Shown here: in pieces, positions 35,859-46,123 of the stretch
Numbering within the stretch: position 1 is the first letter of the stretch
Layout of the letters: each line of letters opens with the position of its first letter
From: Brevibacterium sp.
GTDB taxonomy: Bacteria > Actinomycetota > Actinomycetes > Actinomycetales > Brevibacteriaceae
Assembly: GCA_030457025.1 (NCBI GenBank)
Contig: JAKDSA010000010.1
Span: 1 to 63,392, forward strand
Reading direction: 5' to 3'
DNA: 63,392 nucleotides
Notes under the pieces: model-generated
Seen by the model: only the letters and a program-made list of their open reading frames with translations
Told to the model about the DNA's origin: nothing
The model's database searches: none
Made by a program: the position numbers and the translations under genes

Positions 35859-37028
35859 TTACTTCAGGAAATCCGGGATATCGAGATCGTTGTCGAGGCT
35901 GGAAGTGCTGCGCTCGTTGGGCAGAGAAGTCGGGATCTGATGCTCGTCGTGGCGAGGTTCAGGCACGACGTCCGCTGCGGGCTCGGCTTCTTCGGATGGC
36001 CTGGAGTCGACCTCTGCCGGGCTCGTCGCGATCGGGATCGAGGCCGGTGCGGCCTCACCTGCAGTTGATTCCTGACCGGCCACGGAGTTGTCGAACCCTG
36101 CGGCGATCACCGTGACGCGGCATTCGTCGCCGATGTTGTCGTCGATGACGGCGCCGAAGATGATGTTGGCTTCGGGGTGTGCGGCCTCCTGCACCAGACG
36201 GGCTGCTTCGTTGACCTCGAACAGGCCGAGGTCGGCCCCGCCCTGGATGCAGAACAGCACGCCGTGGGCGCCGTCGATACTGGCTTCGAGCAGTGGCGAG
36301 GCAATGGCGGATTCTGCTGCCTGAACGGCACGATCGTCACCGGTGGCCGCGCCGATGCCCATGAGCGCGGTGCCGGCATCCTGCATCACTGACTTGACGT
36401 CGGCGAAGTCGAGGTTGATCAGGCCCGGCACGGAGATGAGATCCGTGATGCCCTGAACACCCGAGCGCAGGACCTCATCGGCCGAACGGAACGCGTCGAC
36501 GACGGACACGCTGCGGTCGGAGATGGAGAGCAGTCGGTCATTGGGAATGACGATGAGGGTGTCGACCTCTTCGCGCAGTGCGGCGATGCCTGCTTCAGCC
36601 TGCGCGGAACGACGGCGTCCCTCGAAGGTGAATGGGCGGGTGACGACGCCGATCGTCAGTGCCCCCAGAGAGCGGGCGACGCGCGCGACGACCGGAGCCG
36701 CACCTGTGCCTGTTCCGCCGCCTTCGCCGGCGGTGACAAAGACCATGTCTGCGCCCTCGAGCGCGTCGCGGATGGCTTCCTCGCTGGAGTCAGCGGCCTT
36801 GCGGCCGATCTCTGGATCAGCACCGGCACCGAGTCCGCGGGTCTGGTCGCGTCCGATCTCCAGCTTCACATCGGCATCCGAGAGCACGAGTGCCTGGGCG
36901 TCCGTGTTGATCGCGATGAACTCCACGCCGCGCAGTCCGACGTCGATCATCCTCTGAACAGCGTTGACACCGCCGCCGCCGGTACCGGCAACTTTGATAT
37001 CCGCTCCGGATTGTGGGAATTCAGCCAA
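35859..37028 (-). CDS. ftsZ: Cell division GTPase FtsZ
   Basis: 389-residue bacterial tubulin that forms the Z-ring. Start TTG 37028 ([13 protein letters not shown]) with GAAAGAGGAA 7 bases upstream; an open frame to 37064 is ignored. The GTP-binding domain has GGGGVNAV, the tubulin signature [12 protein letters not shown], and the T7-type VQGITDLI with the catalytic loop [10 protein letters not shown]. The residue before the first glycine run is Thr (AGTGGGG) where Ile/Val is usual. A disordered linker ends in the conserved peptide DLDIPDFLK that binds SepF and FtsW. Preceded by a 190-base gap that should hold its promoter. Confidence 0.97.
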   Translation of the reverse strand: MAEFPQSGADIKVAGTGGGGVNAVQRMIDVGLRGVEFIAINTDAQALVLSDADVKLEIGRDQTRGLGAGADPEIGRKAADSSEEAIRDALEGADMVFVTAGEGGGTGTGAAPVVARVARSLGALTIGVVTRPFTFEGRRRSAQAEAGIAALREEVDTLIVIPNDRLLSISDRSVSVVDAFRSADEVLRSGVQGITDLISVPGLINLDFADVKSVMQDAGTALMGIGAATGDDRAVQAAESAIASPLLEASIDGAHGVLFCIQGGADLGLFEVNEAARLVQEAAHPEANIIFGAVIDDNIGDECRVTVIAAGFDNSVAGQESTAGEAAPASIPIATSPAEVDSRPSEEAEPAADVVPEPRHDEHQIPTSLPNERSTSSLDNDLDIPDFLK

Positions 37029-37195
37029 GTCGGTTCCTCTTTCGGCGCATCGTCCACGCATCATCTGCGTGCAAATTCGAAAAGTCTTCTTTGCCCTGAG
37101 GTTATTGTGCGGGGCAACACCACTTCAACCATTCTCGCCGGAGTGTCGGACATCGGCCAAACTTCAGCCCCGGTGTGTCGCCAGCAATGACGGGC

Positions 37196-37217
37196 AACCC
37201 GCCGGGTTTCGCGGGTT
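37196..37217 (-). terminator. Hairpin directly after ftsQ
   Basis: AACCCGC (37196-37202) pairs with GCGGGTT (37211-37217) across an 8-base loop, starting 2 bases after the ftsQ stop. No T-run follows. It may attenuate read-through from the dcw operon into ftsZ. Confidence 0.5.
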
Positions 37218-37218
37218 T

Positions 37219-37974
37219 TCAGTCGGTCACGGGCACAGACGGGACGGATACGTCGATTTCGGTGCGGCCCGCAGCTGCCAATTGCAGCGCGGTGCGCATC
37301 TTCAGATTGGCGCTGGTGCTGTCACCGAGGGCCACCTTCGCCTTCGTCTCGCCCGTTTCGATGACCCCGGTGAGGTTCTTCTCGTCCTTCGCCTGAACCG
37401 AGCTCAGGTCGGAACGCAGCTCTGGCTTCAGTTCCGCCATGAAACGGATCACGGCGGACACGGTCTTCTGGTCGGGCGCACCATGGGACTCTTCGAGCAC
37501 GGTCACACCCTTGGGTGCATCGTCGACCGTGCCCAGATCGACGGCTTCCTCGTCGAAGAGCTGGAACCCTTCGGTCGTTGTGATCGCCAGGACGGGGCGC
37601 CGATCGGTGATTTCGATGCTCAGGCTCCGCGGTCCCGAATAGTGGACCGAGGCTTCCTTCGTCCGGGGAAATTCGTTGAGCACGCCTTTCTCGACCGACC
37701 CCGGTCGCACACGTGGCAGTGGTGTGCCGCCGTAGGCTTTGAGGACCGATTCCGAGACCTGCTCGTGGTCGACCAGCTGACTGCCTTTGACGCTGACCTT
37801 GCCCAGCGCCAACAGCGGCGAGAACCAGAGCACGGCGGCGATGATGAGGATCGCGGCGACGACGCCGATGGATACGAGACGATGACGCCAGACCTGTCTC
37901 CGGCGTGCGCGGATGACCCCTGTGAGGTCCGCAGTGGAGTTGTCATCGGTGCGGGGTTCGGGAAGCGGCACCAC
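37219..37974 (-). CDS. ftsQ: Cell division protein FtsQ
   Basis: 251-residue bitopic divisome protein. A short cytosolic N-terminus with basic RARRRQVWRHR precedes one membrane segment (about 34-54), then the POTRA domain (LLALGKVSVKGSQLVDHEQV, FPRTKEASVHYSGPRSLSIEI) and the beta domain. It links FtsL/FtsB-type proteins to the septal synthase FtsW-FtsI. It begins 5 bases after the murC stop with GTG 37974. Confidence 0.95.
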   Translation of the reverse strand: MVPLPEPRTDDNSTADLTGVIRARRRQVWRHRLVSIGVVAAILIIAAVLWFSPLLALGKVSVKGSQLVDHEQVSESVLKAYGGTPLPRVRPGSVEKGVLNEFPRTKEASVHYSGPRSLSIEITDRRPVLAITTTEGFQLFDEEAVDLGTVDDAPKGVTVLEESHGAPDQKTVSAVIRFMAELKPELRSDLSSVQAKDEKNLTGVIETGETKAKVALGDSTSANLKMRTALQLAAAGRTEIDVSVPSVPVTD

Positions 37975-37979
37975 TGTGT

Positions 37980-39380
37980 TCAGGCCTCCAACGCGGTCAG
38001 CAGCTCTGGTCCCAGGATCGTCACATCCCCAGCGCCGAGGGTGAGCACGAGGTCGCCGGGCCGCACACGCGCCGAGACATACGGAACAGCTTCGTTGAAT
38101 GATTCGATGAAGGTCACGTGCTCGTGTGGGACACGATCGGAGATCAGCGCACCGGTGACACCGGGCACCGGATCCTCGCGGGCCGGGAACACATCAAGAA
38201 CGACCACCTCGTCGGCCAGACCGAGAGCCTCGCCGAATTCGGCTCGGAACTCCATCGTGCGCGAATACAGATGCGGCTGGAAGATCGCCCACACCCTGCC
38301 GCCTTCGGTGACGACGCCGCGTGCGGCGCTCAGCACTGCCCGCAGCTCCGTCGGGTGGTGCGCGTAGTCGTCGACGACCCGGACACCGGCGGCGAGTCCC
38401 CGTTCCTCGAACCGGCGTCGAGTGCCTCCATAGTTTCCGAGTCCGCTCGCCGCCTTGGCGACGTCTGCGCCGAGGCTGTGGACAACAGCGATCGCAGCCG
38501 TCGCATTGAGCGCGTTGTGGGTGCCTGGCTGCCGCAGCGTCACCGACAGGGGCTCCACCTCTCCCGGCACGTCGAGAACGAACTCGGAGACCAGACCCGA
38601 ACGGAGTTCGCGCAGTCGGATGTCGGCGGATTCGGAGGTTCCGTAGAGGATGACAGAGGTTCCCAGCTCCCGCGCCTGTCCGGCGACAGCGAGCGAACCC
38701 GGGTCATCGGCGCAGGCGATGACGGTTCCTCCGTCAGCACCGATGCCGGCGCAGAATTCAACGAAAGCCTCTCTGACCTTCTCCGGGCTGCCGTAATAGT
38801 CAAGATGATCTGCCTCGACGTTGGTGAGGATGCCGATCGCAGGTTCGTAGAGCAGGAACGAACCGTCCGATTCGTCCGCTTCCGCGACGAAGACGTCTCC
38901 GGTTCCCAGATGGGCGTTGGTGCCCGTGGTCGACAGCACTCCCCCGATGACGAACGACGGATCGAGACCGCAGGCCTGCAGTGCCACGGTCGTCATGGAG
39001 GTCGTAGTGGTCTTGCCATGGGTTCCGGCCACCGCCACCGCTCGTTTGTCGGCCATCAGTGAGGCCAACGCACCCGACCGGTGCAGGATCCGCAGGCCCT
39101 TCGCTTCGGCCTCCACGAGTTCGGGGTTGTCCTTGCGAATGGCTGAGGAGATGACCAGGGTGTCGGCCTCGCCGAGGTTGTCCGCCGAGTGCCCGATCTC
39201 GACCCTGGCGCCCAGTGTCCGCAGCACCTCGACGACCGCTGATTCCTTCGCGTCCGAGCCGGAGACGGTGACGCCGTTCATGACCATGATCCGCGCGATC
39301 CCGGACATGCCCGATCCGCCGATTCCGATGAAGTGGACGGCGCCCAGCTCTGTGGCCGGGACGATTTCAGCTGTGCTCAT
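37980..39380 (-). CDS. murC: UDP-N-acetylmuramate--L-alanine ligase
   Basis: 466-residue ATP-dependent ligase adding L-Ala to UDP-MurNAc, first step of stem peptide synthesis in the cytosol. N-terminal HFIGIGGSGMSGIARI binds the UDP moiety; the P-loop is AGTHGKTTTTSM; VAEADESDGSFL, NVEADHLDYYG and VDDYAHHPTE are family motifs. ATG 39380 lies 2 bases after the murG stop with GAGAGG upstream; TTG 39386 is a less likely start. Confidence 0.97.
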   Translation of the reverse strand: MSTAEIVPATELGAVHFIGIGGSGMSGIARIMVMNGVTVSGSDAKESAVVEVLRTLGARVEIGHSADNLGEADTLVISSAIRKDNPELVEAEAKGLRILHRSGALASLMADKRAVAVAGTHGKTTTTSMTTVALQACGLDPSFVIGGVLSTTGTNAHLGTGDVFVAEADESDGSFLLYEPAIGILTNVEADHLDYYGSPEKVREAFVEFCAGIGADGGTVIACADDPGSLAVAGQARELGTSVILYGTSESADIRLRELRSGLVSEFVLDVPGEVEPLSVTLRQPGTHNALNATAAIAVVHSLGADVAKAASGLGNYGGTRRRFEERGLAAGVRVVDDYAHHPTELRAVLSAARGVVTEGGRVWAIFQPHLYSRTMEFRAEFGEALGLADEVVVLDVFPAREDPVPGVTGALISDRVPHEHVTFIESFNEAVPYVSARVRPGDLVLTLGAGDVTILGPELLTALEA

Positions 39381-39382
39381 GT

Positions 39383-40483
39383 TCAACCTCTCAGCGCGTG
39401 AGTGACGATTGTGGCCATAGTGGTCGCGGCATCGGTCGGATAGTGCAGATCAAGGGCCGCTCGGCTCATTGCGTCCAAGCGGGCCCGGTCGGTCACGAGT
39501 GGCAGGATCTGATCCGTCACGGTCGAATGAGTGAAGTCCGCGTTGTCGACGAGCAGCGAGGCACCGGCTCTGACGCTGCCGGCAGCATTGAGGCGCTGTT
39601 CACCGTTGCCGATGGCCAGAGGCACGTAGAGAGCGGGGACCCCGACAACGGTGGCTTCGGAGACCGTCGCGGCTCCGGACCGTGCCACCAGCAGGTCGGC
39701 CACCGCATAGGCCCTGTGCATTCCGTCGACGTAGTCGACGACGTGGTAGTCGGGCAGCTGGGCCGCCGCTGCCCGCAGGGCGTCATCCTTGCCGGCGCCG
39801 GTGATGTGCAGAACCTGAACTCCGCTCTCCTGACACAGCGGTGCCGCGGCGAGGAATGCATCATTGATGCGCTGCGCCCCAGAGGAACCGCCGGTCACAA
39901 CCAGGACGGGTCTGTCATCGCTGAGGCCGAGGTCGGCTCGCCACGTCTGTCGCTGGGCGGAATCGCTGCGGTCGAGTTCCGAGATCTCAGTCGGCATCGG
40001 CATGCCGACCAACTCCGAATTGCGCAGCTTCGTATCGGGGAAGGTGACCCCGACCATCCCCTGCTTCGTCAGGGCCGCGCCGAGGCGGTTCGCCATTCCC
40101 GGCTTCGCATTGGCTTCGTGGACGATCAAAGGGATCTTCGCCTGTTTGGCCGCAATGAAAGCGGGCGGACAGACGTACCCGCCGACCCCGACGACGGCCT
40201 TGACATCTCGATCGGCGATGATCTGCTTGACCTGTGAGACGTTGGCGGCGAATCGCTTGGGAAACTTCAGTGCGGCAGGACCGATCGATCGCGGCATGGG
40301 GACCTTGTCGATGGTGAGGAGTTCGAAACCGGCTTGCGGAACGATGTCGGCCTCGAGTCCGTCTGCGGTTCCGAGCGCGACAATGTCCCAATCGGTATGG
40401 GTCTCACGCAGCTCATGACCGATCGCCAACATCGGCGAAATGTGGCCGGTGGTGCCTCCACCGGCAAGGAGAATGCTCGTCAT
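39383..40483 (-). CDS. murG: Lipid II synthase (GlcNAc transferase) MurG
   Basis: 366-residue GT28 glycosyltransferase that adds GlcNAc to lipid I at the inner membrane face, giving lipid II. The N-terminal glycine loop LLAGGGTTGHISPM, the second loop VTGGSSGAQRIN, and SGAATVSEATVVGVPALYVPL for UDP-GlcNAc binding are all visible. It starts 1 base after the ftsW stop and precedes murC. Confidence 0.97.
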   Translation of the reverse strand: MTSILLAGGGTTGHISPMLAIGHELRETHTDWDIVALGTADGLEADIVPQAGFELLTIDKVPMPRSIGPAALKFPKRFAANVSQVKQIIADRDVKAVVGVGGYVCPPAFIAAKQAKIPLIVHEANAKPGMANRLGAALTKQGMVGVTFPDTKLRNSELVGMPMPTEISELDRSDSAQRQTWRADLGLSDDRPVLVVTGGSSGAQRINDAFLAAAPLCQESGVQVLHITGAGKDDALRAAAAQLPDYHVVDYVDGMHRAYAVADLLVARSGAATVSEATVVGVPALYVPLAIGNGEQRLNAAGSVRAGASLLVDNADFTHSTVTDQILPLVTDRARLDAMSRAALDLHYPTDAATTMATIVTHALRG

Positions 40484-40484
40484 C

Positions 40485-42041
40485 TCACTTCTTTCTCTTT
40501 CTGGCCAGTACTGCGAACGACGATCTCACTCGGTCCTTGTGCACCTTGATGGCGGCTGACGCTCCGTCCTCGGTTCTGGCGAAGGACAGAATCACCCCGA
40601 CCGCCAGCAGAGAAGCGACGATGGAGGAACCTCCGTAGGAGACAAACGGCAGAGGCAGCCCGATGACCGGCAGAAGTCCGGTCACGACGCAGATGTTGAT
40701 TGCTGCCTGGCCGATCAGCCATGCGAAGAGTCCGGCCGTGGCGATCTGGATGAACCTAGACTTCGAACGCAGAATCACCCGGACCAGCCCGCAGGCCAAA
40801 GCTGCGAACATGAGGATCACTGCCAGCGACCCGAGAAGGCCGAGCTCTTCACCGATGATCGCGAAGATGAAGTCATTGTGGGCTTCGGGCAGCCAGGACC
40901 ATTTCTCTCGGCTGGCGCCCAGTCCGACGCCCAGCCAGCCTCCGGAAGCCAGCGAGAACAGGCCGTGATTGGACTGCCAAGCCTGACCTGTGACGTCGGA
41001 AGCGGTCTGATCTACGTGACCGGTGAGCGCTGCAGTGATGCGCCGGAGCCGGTTCTCCGAGCTGAAGACGAAGGACGCGGCAACGACAGCAAGCGCCCCG
41101 AAGAGCAGGAAGAAGTACTTCCAGGGGAAGAAGCCGATGAACAGACAAGCGAGAGCCATGGCCATGAGGACCAATCCCGTGCCGAGGTCGTTGCCGCCGA
41201 TGACAAGTCCGAGGGCGATGACGATGCCCGGGACGACAGGGATCATGGCATGGGCGAAGGTCGTCATCTTTCCGTGTTTGCTGGCCAGAACGTAGCCCAA
41301 CCACACAGCCAGGGCAATCTTGAGAAACTCCGAGGGCTGCAGCTGGAAGCTTCCGAACTGGATCCAGTTGGCATTGCCCTTCGTTGCCTTGCCGATCCCG
41401 GGGACGAAGACAGCCACCTGCAGGAGGACCCCGAGGCCCAGCGCGGGCCATGCCAGTCTGTGCCACCAGTGCAGCGGGACGACTGTCGCCACCGTCATGA
41501 GGACGATGCCCATCGCAACGAACCCTGCCTGCTTGTTGAAGTAGGCGAAGGATGATCCCTCTCCGCCGTCATATGAGGTGATCGAAGAGGCAGAGAGGAC
41601 CATGACGAGCCCGAGACATGTCAGTGCAAGGACCGAGACCAAGATCAGGTAATAGGTCGTGAGCGGGTAGGCCGAGACCCGAGCGAACTCACGGCGCACC
41701 GTTGACAGCATAGCCCGACCAGTACCTGCCCGAGGCTGATTCCGAGCCTGGGTCGTTTGGGAGCTGTGGGCACTCGTTGTGCGTTTCCTGCTGCGTTTTG
41801 CAGTCGTGGCGGCGGACTTCTTCGGCACTGTCTTCTTCGCGGCCGCCGAACCCTTCGCGGTCGCCGAACCCCTCGCCGTCGCCGAACCCCTCGCCGTCGC
41901 CGAACTCTTCTCGGTCGGCTTCTTCGCGGTCTTACTCACCCTGGTCTTCGTGTCACTGACAGGACTCGCCGCCGCCTCGGCCGACCTGGTCGAGGCCGGA
42001 CGACGGCGGGATGGGGATTTCGCGGTTGCCTGCCGTCCCAT
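40485..42041 (-). CDS. ftsW: SEDS peptidoglycan polymerase FtsW with long basic N-tail
   Basis: 518-residue septal glycosyltransferase that polymerises lipid II with FtsI. The SEDS core begins near residue 128 (YPLTTYYLILVSVLALTCLG). Motifs include GNANWIQFGSFQLQPSEFLK, EAHNDFIFAIIGEELG, and LLPVIGLPLPFVSYGGSS. The about 128-residue cytosolic N-terminus is very basic and Ala/Ser/Thr-rich with SATARG/SATAKG repeats, far longer than in E. coli. ATG 42041 follows GGGGAG inside the end of murD; an internal ATG at residue 111 has no ribosome site, so the long form is favoured. Confidence 0.94.
   Translation of the reverse strand: MGRQATAKSPSRRRPASTRSAEAAASPVSDTKTRVSKTAKKPTEKSSATARGSATARGSATAKGSAAAKKTVPKKSAATTAKRSRKRTTSAHSSQTTQARNQPRAGTGRAMLSTVRREFARVSAYPLTTYYLILVSVLALTCLGLVMVLSASSITSYDGGEGSSFAYFNKQAGFVAMGIVLMTVATVVPLHWWHRLAWPALGLGVLLQVAVFVPGIGKATKGNANWIQFGSFQLQPSEFLKIALAVWLGYVLASKHGKMTTFAHAMIPVVPGIVIALGLVIGGNDLGTGLVLMAMALACLFIGFFPWKYFFLLFGALAVVAASFVFSSENRLRRITAALTGHVDQTASDVTGQAWQSNHGLFSLASGGWLGVGLGASREKWSWLPEAHNDFIFAIIGEELGLLGSLAVILMFAALACGLVRVILRSKSRFIQIATAGLFAWLIGQAAINICVVTGLLPVIGLPLPFVSYGGSSIVASLLAVGVILSFARTEDGASAAIKVHKDRVRSSFAVLARKRKK
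41844..41905. repeat. 18-bp tandem repeat in the ftsW N-tail
   Basis: About three units of GCCGAACCCCTCGCCGTC (plus strand) encode the SATARG/SATAKG run in FtsW. The unit is a multiple of three, so copies can change without a frameshift. Confidence 0.78.
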
Positions 42042-42042
42042 C

Positions 42043-43578
42043 TCAGCTCCCCAGGTGAGCGTGGACAGCCTGGGTGAAGAGTTCACCCCGAGTGTTGTAG
42101 TTGAGGAACTGGTCCATGCTGGCTGCCGAAGGAGCCAGCAGAACGGTATCACCGGAGTGGGCAATGCCTGCGGCTGCTTCCACGGCGGCAGCAACCACAG
42201 CCTCCCCACGGCGTCGGGGCACGCCCGAGTCCACTGCGAGTGCAGGTTCGATCCGAATGACGTCGAGATCGGGGATGGTGGCCGCGATGGCCTCGCGGAA
42301 GGCAGCGTCGTCGGCTCCGATGAGCACGAGTGCCCTGAGCCTGTGCCCGTGGTCGGTGAACAGCGACGTGAAGTCCGCTCCCTTGGGCAGTCCCCCGGCG
42401 ATCCACACGATCGACTCGAAGCTGCTGAGTGAGGCATTGGCCGCATGGGTGTTCGTCGCCTTCGAATCGTCGACCCAGCGGACACCGCTGCTTTCGGCGA
42501 CGGTGACCATTCGGTGGGCTCCGAGTGAGTGCTTCTTCAGCCCTTCGGAGATCGCCTGCCCGGGTACTCCGATGCTGCGAGCCAGAGCGGCAGCGGCGAG
42601 TGCATTCGAGACCTGATGGTCTGCCGGTGTTTGGCCGGGGACTCCTGTCGCCGCGGCCACATCTTCCAAGGAAGCGAGTTCGGCAGCTGAGGAGTAGCGC
42701 TGCGGAATGAAGGCTCGATCGACCAGCATATCCTCGACCACGCCCAGCTCTCCCGGTCGCGGGATACCCGTGGTGAAGCCGATGGCCTTGGCACCGGCGA
42801 CGACATCGGCATCCTCCACCATGTGCAGGGTCACCTCGTCGGCGACGTTGTAGATGCACGCGGTCTTCGCCTGATGGTAGATCTTGGACTTGTCTGCTTC
42901 ATAGGCATCGGCGCTGCCGTGCCAGTCCAGATGGTCGGGGGCGATGTTGAGCACCGCGGCGGCATCGGCGCTCAGGGAATACTGCCAGTGGAGTTGAAAG
43001 CTGGAGAGTTCGATCGCCAGAACCTCGAGCCCGGGTTCGAGCACAGCTTCGAGCAGCGGCGCTCCGATGTTTCCGCAGGCCTTCGCCTTCAGTCCCTCGG
43101 CCAGCAGCATGGATTCGAGCATCGTCGTCGTCGTGGTCTTGCCGTTGGTGCCGGTGATGGCCAGCCATTTGGCATCGTTGGTGCCACGGATCCGCCATGC
43201 CAACTCCACTTCGCCGATCACGGGCACGCCCGCCTCGGTGGCAGCGAGAAGCAGCGGGTGGTCGGGCCGCCAGCCGGGTGATGTCACGACAAGGTCGAGC
43301 GGTTGTTCGGGCAGCGTCGAGACATGCTCGGCCCCGCGTCGGATGTCGACATCGAAGACTTCGAGGATCTGTGCCTTCTCGCTGACGTCCGCCTGATCAT
43401 CGCCGTCGACGAGGATGACGTCGGCGCCGCGTTCGCCCAGGTGGACGGCTGCGGGGAAGCCTGTCACACCAAGTCCGGTGACGAGGATCCGCAGGCCCTC
43501 CAGCGACGAGCTGGGCCCCACGAGTGCGGCCGGTATCGCCTCGGCGTTCGGATAATCGGAGAAGGGATTCTCAACCAA
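42043..43578 (-). CDS. murD: UDP-N-acetylmuramoylalanine--D-glutamate ligase
   Basis: 511-residue ligase adding D-Glu to UDP-MurNAc-L-Ala. The N-terminal domain has [18 protein letters not shown]; the P-loop is [33 protein letters not shown] and [12 protein letters not shown] are conserved family segments. The assigned start TTG 43578 overlaps the mraY stop by 8 bases and lacks a clear ribosome site; the first 28 residues before RILVTGLG are variable, so a start somewhat further in cannot be excluded. Confidence 0.95.
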   Translation of the reverse strand: MVENPFSDYPNAEAIPAALVGPSSSLEGLRILVTGLGVTGFPAAVHLGERGADVILVDGDDQADVSEKAQILEVFDVDIRRGAEHVSTLPEQPLDLVVTSPGWRPDHPLLLAATEAGVPVIGEVELAWRIRGTNDAKWLAITGTNGKTTTTTMLESMLLAEGLKAKACGNIGAPLLEAVLEPGLEVLAIELSSFQLHWQYSLSADAAAVLNIAPDHLDWHGSADAYEADKSKIYHQAKTACIYNVADEVTLHMVEDADVVAGAKAIGFTTGIPRPGELGVVEDMLVDRAFIPQRYSSAAELASLEDVAAATGVPGQTPADHQVSNALAAAALARSIGVPGQAISEGLKKHSLGAHRMVTVAESSGVRWVDDSKATNTHAANASLSSFESIVWIAGGLPKGADFTSLFTDHGHRLRALVLIGADDAAFREAIAATIPDLDVIRIEPALAVDSGVPRRRGEAVVAAAVEAAAGIAHSGDTVLLAPSAASMDQFLNYNTRGELFTQAVHAHLGS

Positions 43579-44659
43579 GGCGAGACACCCATTCGGCGTA
43601 GAAGAGACAGATTCCGGCGATGACGAAGAGGGCGGCGATGATCCAGAAGCGAACCACGATAGTGACTTCTGCCCATCCCTTGAGTTCGAAGTGATGTTGG
43701 AGCGGGGCCATTCGGAAGACCCGCTTGCCTGTGGTCTTGAAGGAGATGACCTGGATGATCACGGAGAGTGTGATGATGACGAAGAGCCCGCCGAGGACGA
43801 CGAGGAGCAGTTCGGTCCGTGTCATGATCGCCAGACCGGCGATCGCGCCGCCGATGGCCAGGGACCCGGTGTCGCCCATGAAGATCTTCGCGGGCGAGGT
43901 ATTGAACCACAGGAACCCGAAGCAGGCTGCCGCCATGGCGCCCGCGACCATCGCGAGGTCACGCGGATCGCGCATGTAGTAGCAGGCATTGGTGGCGTCC
44001 GTCATCAGGTTGCAGTTCTGCGTCGACTGCCAGGTGCCGATGACGACGTAGGCGGCGAAGACGACCACCGAAGCGCCGGCCGCCAAACCGTCGAGGCCGT
44101 CGGTGAGATTCACCGCATTGGACACCGCGGTGACGATGAGGTTGGCCCAGATGACGAACAGGATGAGACCGAGCACTGCGGATCCGAAGGCGAGGTCGAG
44201 GTTGGTGTCGCGGATGAACGAGACCTTCGTCGATGCCGGGGTCTCACCGAATGAGTTCGGGAACTGCAGTGCCAGAACCGCGAAGGAGATACCGACGAAG
44301 CCCTGACCAAGCAGTTTGGGCAGTGGCCGCAGGCCGAGGGAGCGCTGCTTCTTGATTTTGATGAAGTCGTCGAGGAAGCCGACCACGCCGAGTCCTGCGG
44401 CCAGCCAGAGGACGAGGAGCCCGGAAGCGGTTGGGACGGACCCCGTGAACAGGTGTCCGAGCAGGTAGGCCAGGATCGCGGCCCCGATGATGACGACGCC
44501 GCCCATGGTCGGGGTGCCGCGCTTCGTGGCATGCGAGGTCGGGCCGTCGTCACGGACGAATTGCCCGTAGCCCTGTTTGACCAGGACGCGGATGAACAGT
44601 GGTGTCCCGACCAGGGTCAGGATCAGTGCCAGGCAGGCGGCGAGCAGTACGGCGATCAT
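43571..44659 (-). CDS. mraY: Phospho-MurNAc-pentapeptide transferase MraY
   Basis: 362-residue polytopic enzyme (about ten membrane segments) transferring phospho-MurNAc-pentapeptide to undecaprenyl phosphate, giving lipid I. Motifs: [26 protein letters not shown] with the catalytic Asp pair, [28 protein letters not shown], and [11 protein letters not shown] with the essential His residues. Its ATG overlaps the murF stop (ATGA). Confidence 0.97.
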   Translation of the reverse strand: MIAVLLAACLALILTLVGTPLFIRVLVKQGYGQFVRDDGPTSHATKRGTPTMGGVVIIGAAILAYLLGHLFTGSVPTASGLLVLWLAAGLGVVGFLDDFIKIKKQRSLGLRPLPKLLGQGFVGISFAVLALQFPNSFGETPASTKVSFIRDTNLDLAFGSAVLGLILFVIWANLIVTAVSNAVNLTDGLDGLAAGASVVVFAAYVVIGTWQSTQNCNLMTDATNACYYMRDPRDLAMVAGAMAAACFGFLWFNTSPAKIFMGDTGSLAIGGAIAGLAIMTRTELLLVVLGGLFVIITLSVIIQVISFKTTGKRVFRMAPLQHHFELKGWAEVTIVVRFWIIAALFVIAGICLFYAEWVSRLG

Positions 44660-46122
44660 TGGCCCCCCGATACACCGGCGACTTCATCTCCGAGATAGCG
44701 CAGACCCGCATCTCGTGAGGATTTGAACAGAACGATGTCGCCGGGTGCCAGTTCTGCGCTCAGCAGATCCTTCGCCTCGGACGCGGTCGCAACCCAAGCC
44801 GCCTCGTTGCCCCATGAACCTTCAAGGTTCGCGGCATTGAAGATGGGCTTCGCTCCCTCACCGACGACGATCGTGCGAGTGATGTTCAGCCTCACCACGA
44901 GTTCGCCGATATCGGAATGGGCGGAGATCGATTCGTCTCCGAGCTCCAGCATTTCGCCAAGGACGGCAAAAGTCCGACGCGGGCGGCTGTCCTCGTCGCC
45001 GCGGCCCATCGATGCCAGGGTCTTCAGGGAGGCTCGCATGGATTCCGGGTTCGCGTTGTAGGCGTCGTTGAGTACGGTCACGCCGGATGGAGAGTCGATG
45101 AGCTCCATCCTCCAGCGACTCGCTGCCGAGGAGGTCGACAGAGTGGTCACGATGGACTTCACCCCCACTCCGCAGGCGTGAGCGATGGCTGCCGCAGCAA
45201 GCGCATTGCCAACGTGGTGTTCGCCGATCAAAGCCAAACGCACGTCCCGCAGCTCTTCTCCCGGCAGGTTCAGTGTGAAGGCGGCATGCCCGGAGGAATC
45301 CGTCGTGACAGACGTCCCCCGAACGACGGAGTCCTCACTCCCGACCCATTCGGGCAGTGATTCCCGCTGTGAGAACCACAGTGTGTCGACTTCGGGTGAG
45401 AGCACGTCACGCATCTTGGCCACGCGTGAGTCATCAGCGTTGAGGATCGCGACGGATCCTGTGGTCAACGACTCAACGAGTTCGGCCTTGGCACGGGCGG
45501 TGTTCTCGATCGAACCGAACACACCCGAGTGTGCAGTGCCGACAGCGAGTTCGACAGCAATGTCAGGGCGGACGAGGCTGGTGAGGTAGGCAAGGTTGCC
45601 GACCGAGCGGGCACCCATTTCGAGAACCAGGAAGCGCGTGGTCTCCCCTGCCCGCAGCGCGGTCAGGGGTACGCCGACCTCGTTGTTGTAGGAATTGGGC
45701 GGCCACACCGTCTCAGCCTCGCCTGCCAGCAGGTCGGCGGCCAGATCCTTCACAGTGGTCTTGCCGACCGAACCGGTGATCGCGATGACCGTGATCTCAC
45801 CGACCTCGCGCAGCGCTTCAATATTGGCCTTGGCCAATTGGCCCAGTGCCTCCGTGGCATCGGAGACGAGGACGGTCGGCAGCGTCGAGTCGTCGAGGGT
45901 GGGGACGGATTCGCCGATGATCAGCGCCGCACCGGCCTCCACAGCGGCTGCTGCGAATTCGATGCCGTCGAAGGACTCACCTCTGCGGGCAACGTAGATA
46001 TCGCCGGGTCCGACTTCTCTCGAATCGGTTACCACTCCGGCGGACAATTTGGTCTCGGGGTCAACGCCGTACAACTCGCCGGAGACGGCGGTTGCGATTT
46101 CGGCTGCAGTCAGTCGCTTCAT
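44656..46122 (-). CDS. murF: UDP-MurNAc-tripeptide--D-Ala-D-Ala ligase
   Basis: 488-residue ligase joining the D-Ala-D-Ala dipeptide to the UDP-MurNAc-tripeptide. P-loop [62 protein letters not shown], and [16 protein letters not shown] are family landmarks. It starts 1 base after murE's stop and overlaps mraY. Confidence 0.97.
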   Translation of the reverse strand: MKRLTAAEIATAVSGELYGVDPETKLSAGVVTDSREVGPGDIYVARRGESFDGIEFAAAAVEAGAALIIGESVPTLDDSTLPTVLVSDATEALGQLAKANIEALREVGEITVIAITGSVGKTTVKDLAADLLAGEAETVWPPNSYNNEVGVPLTALRAGETTRFLVLEMGARSVGNLAYLTSLVRPDIAVELAVGTAHSGVFGSIENTARAKAELVESLTTGSVAILNADDSRVAKMRDVLSPEVDTLWFSQRESLPEWVGSEDSVVRGTSVTTDSSGHAAFTLNLPGEELRDVRLALIGEHHVGNALAAAAIAHACGVGVKSIVTTLSTSSAASRWRMELIDSPSGVTVLNDAYNANPESMRASLKTLASMGRGDEDSRPRRTFAVLGEMLELGDESISAHSDIGELVVRLNITRTIVVGEGAKPIFNAANLEGSWGNEAAWVATASEAKDLLSAELAPGDIVLFKSSRDAGLRYLGDEVAGVSGGQ

Positions 46123-46123
46123 A

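Noticed and set aside
36964..38367. 467-codon plus-strand frame over ftsZ, ftsQ and murC
   Set aside because: It crosses three real genes on the other strand and their intergenic gap, with an Arg/Asp/Gly-rich composition typical of antisense translation.
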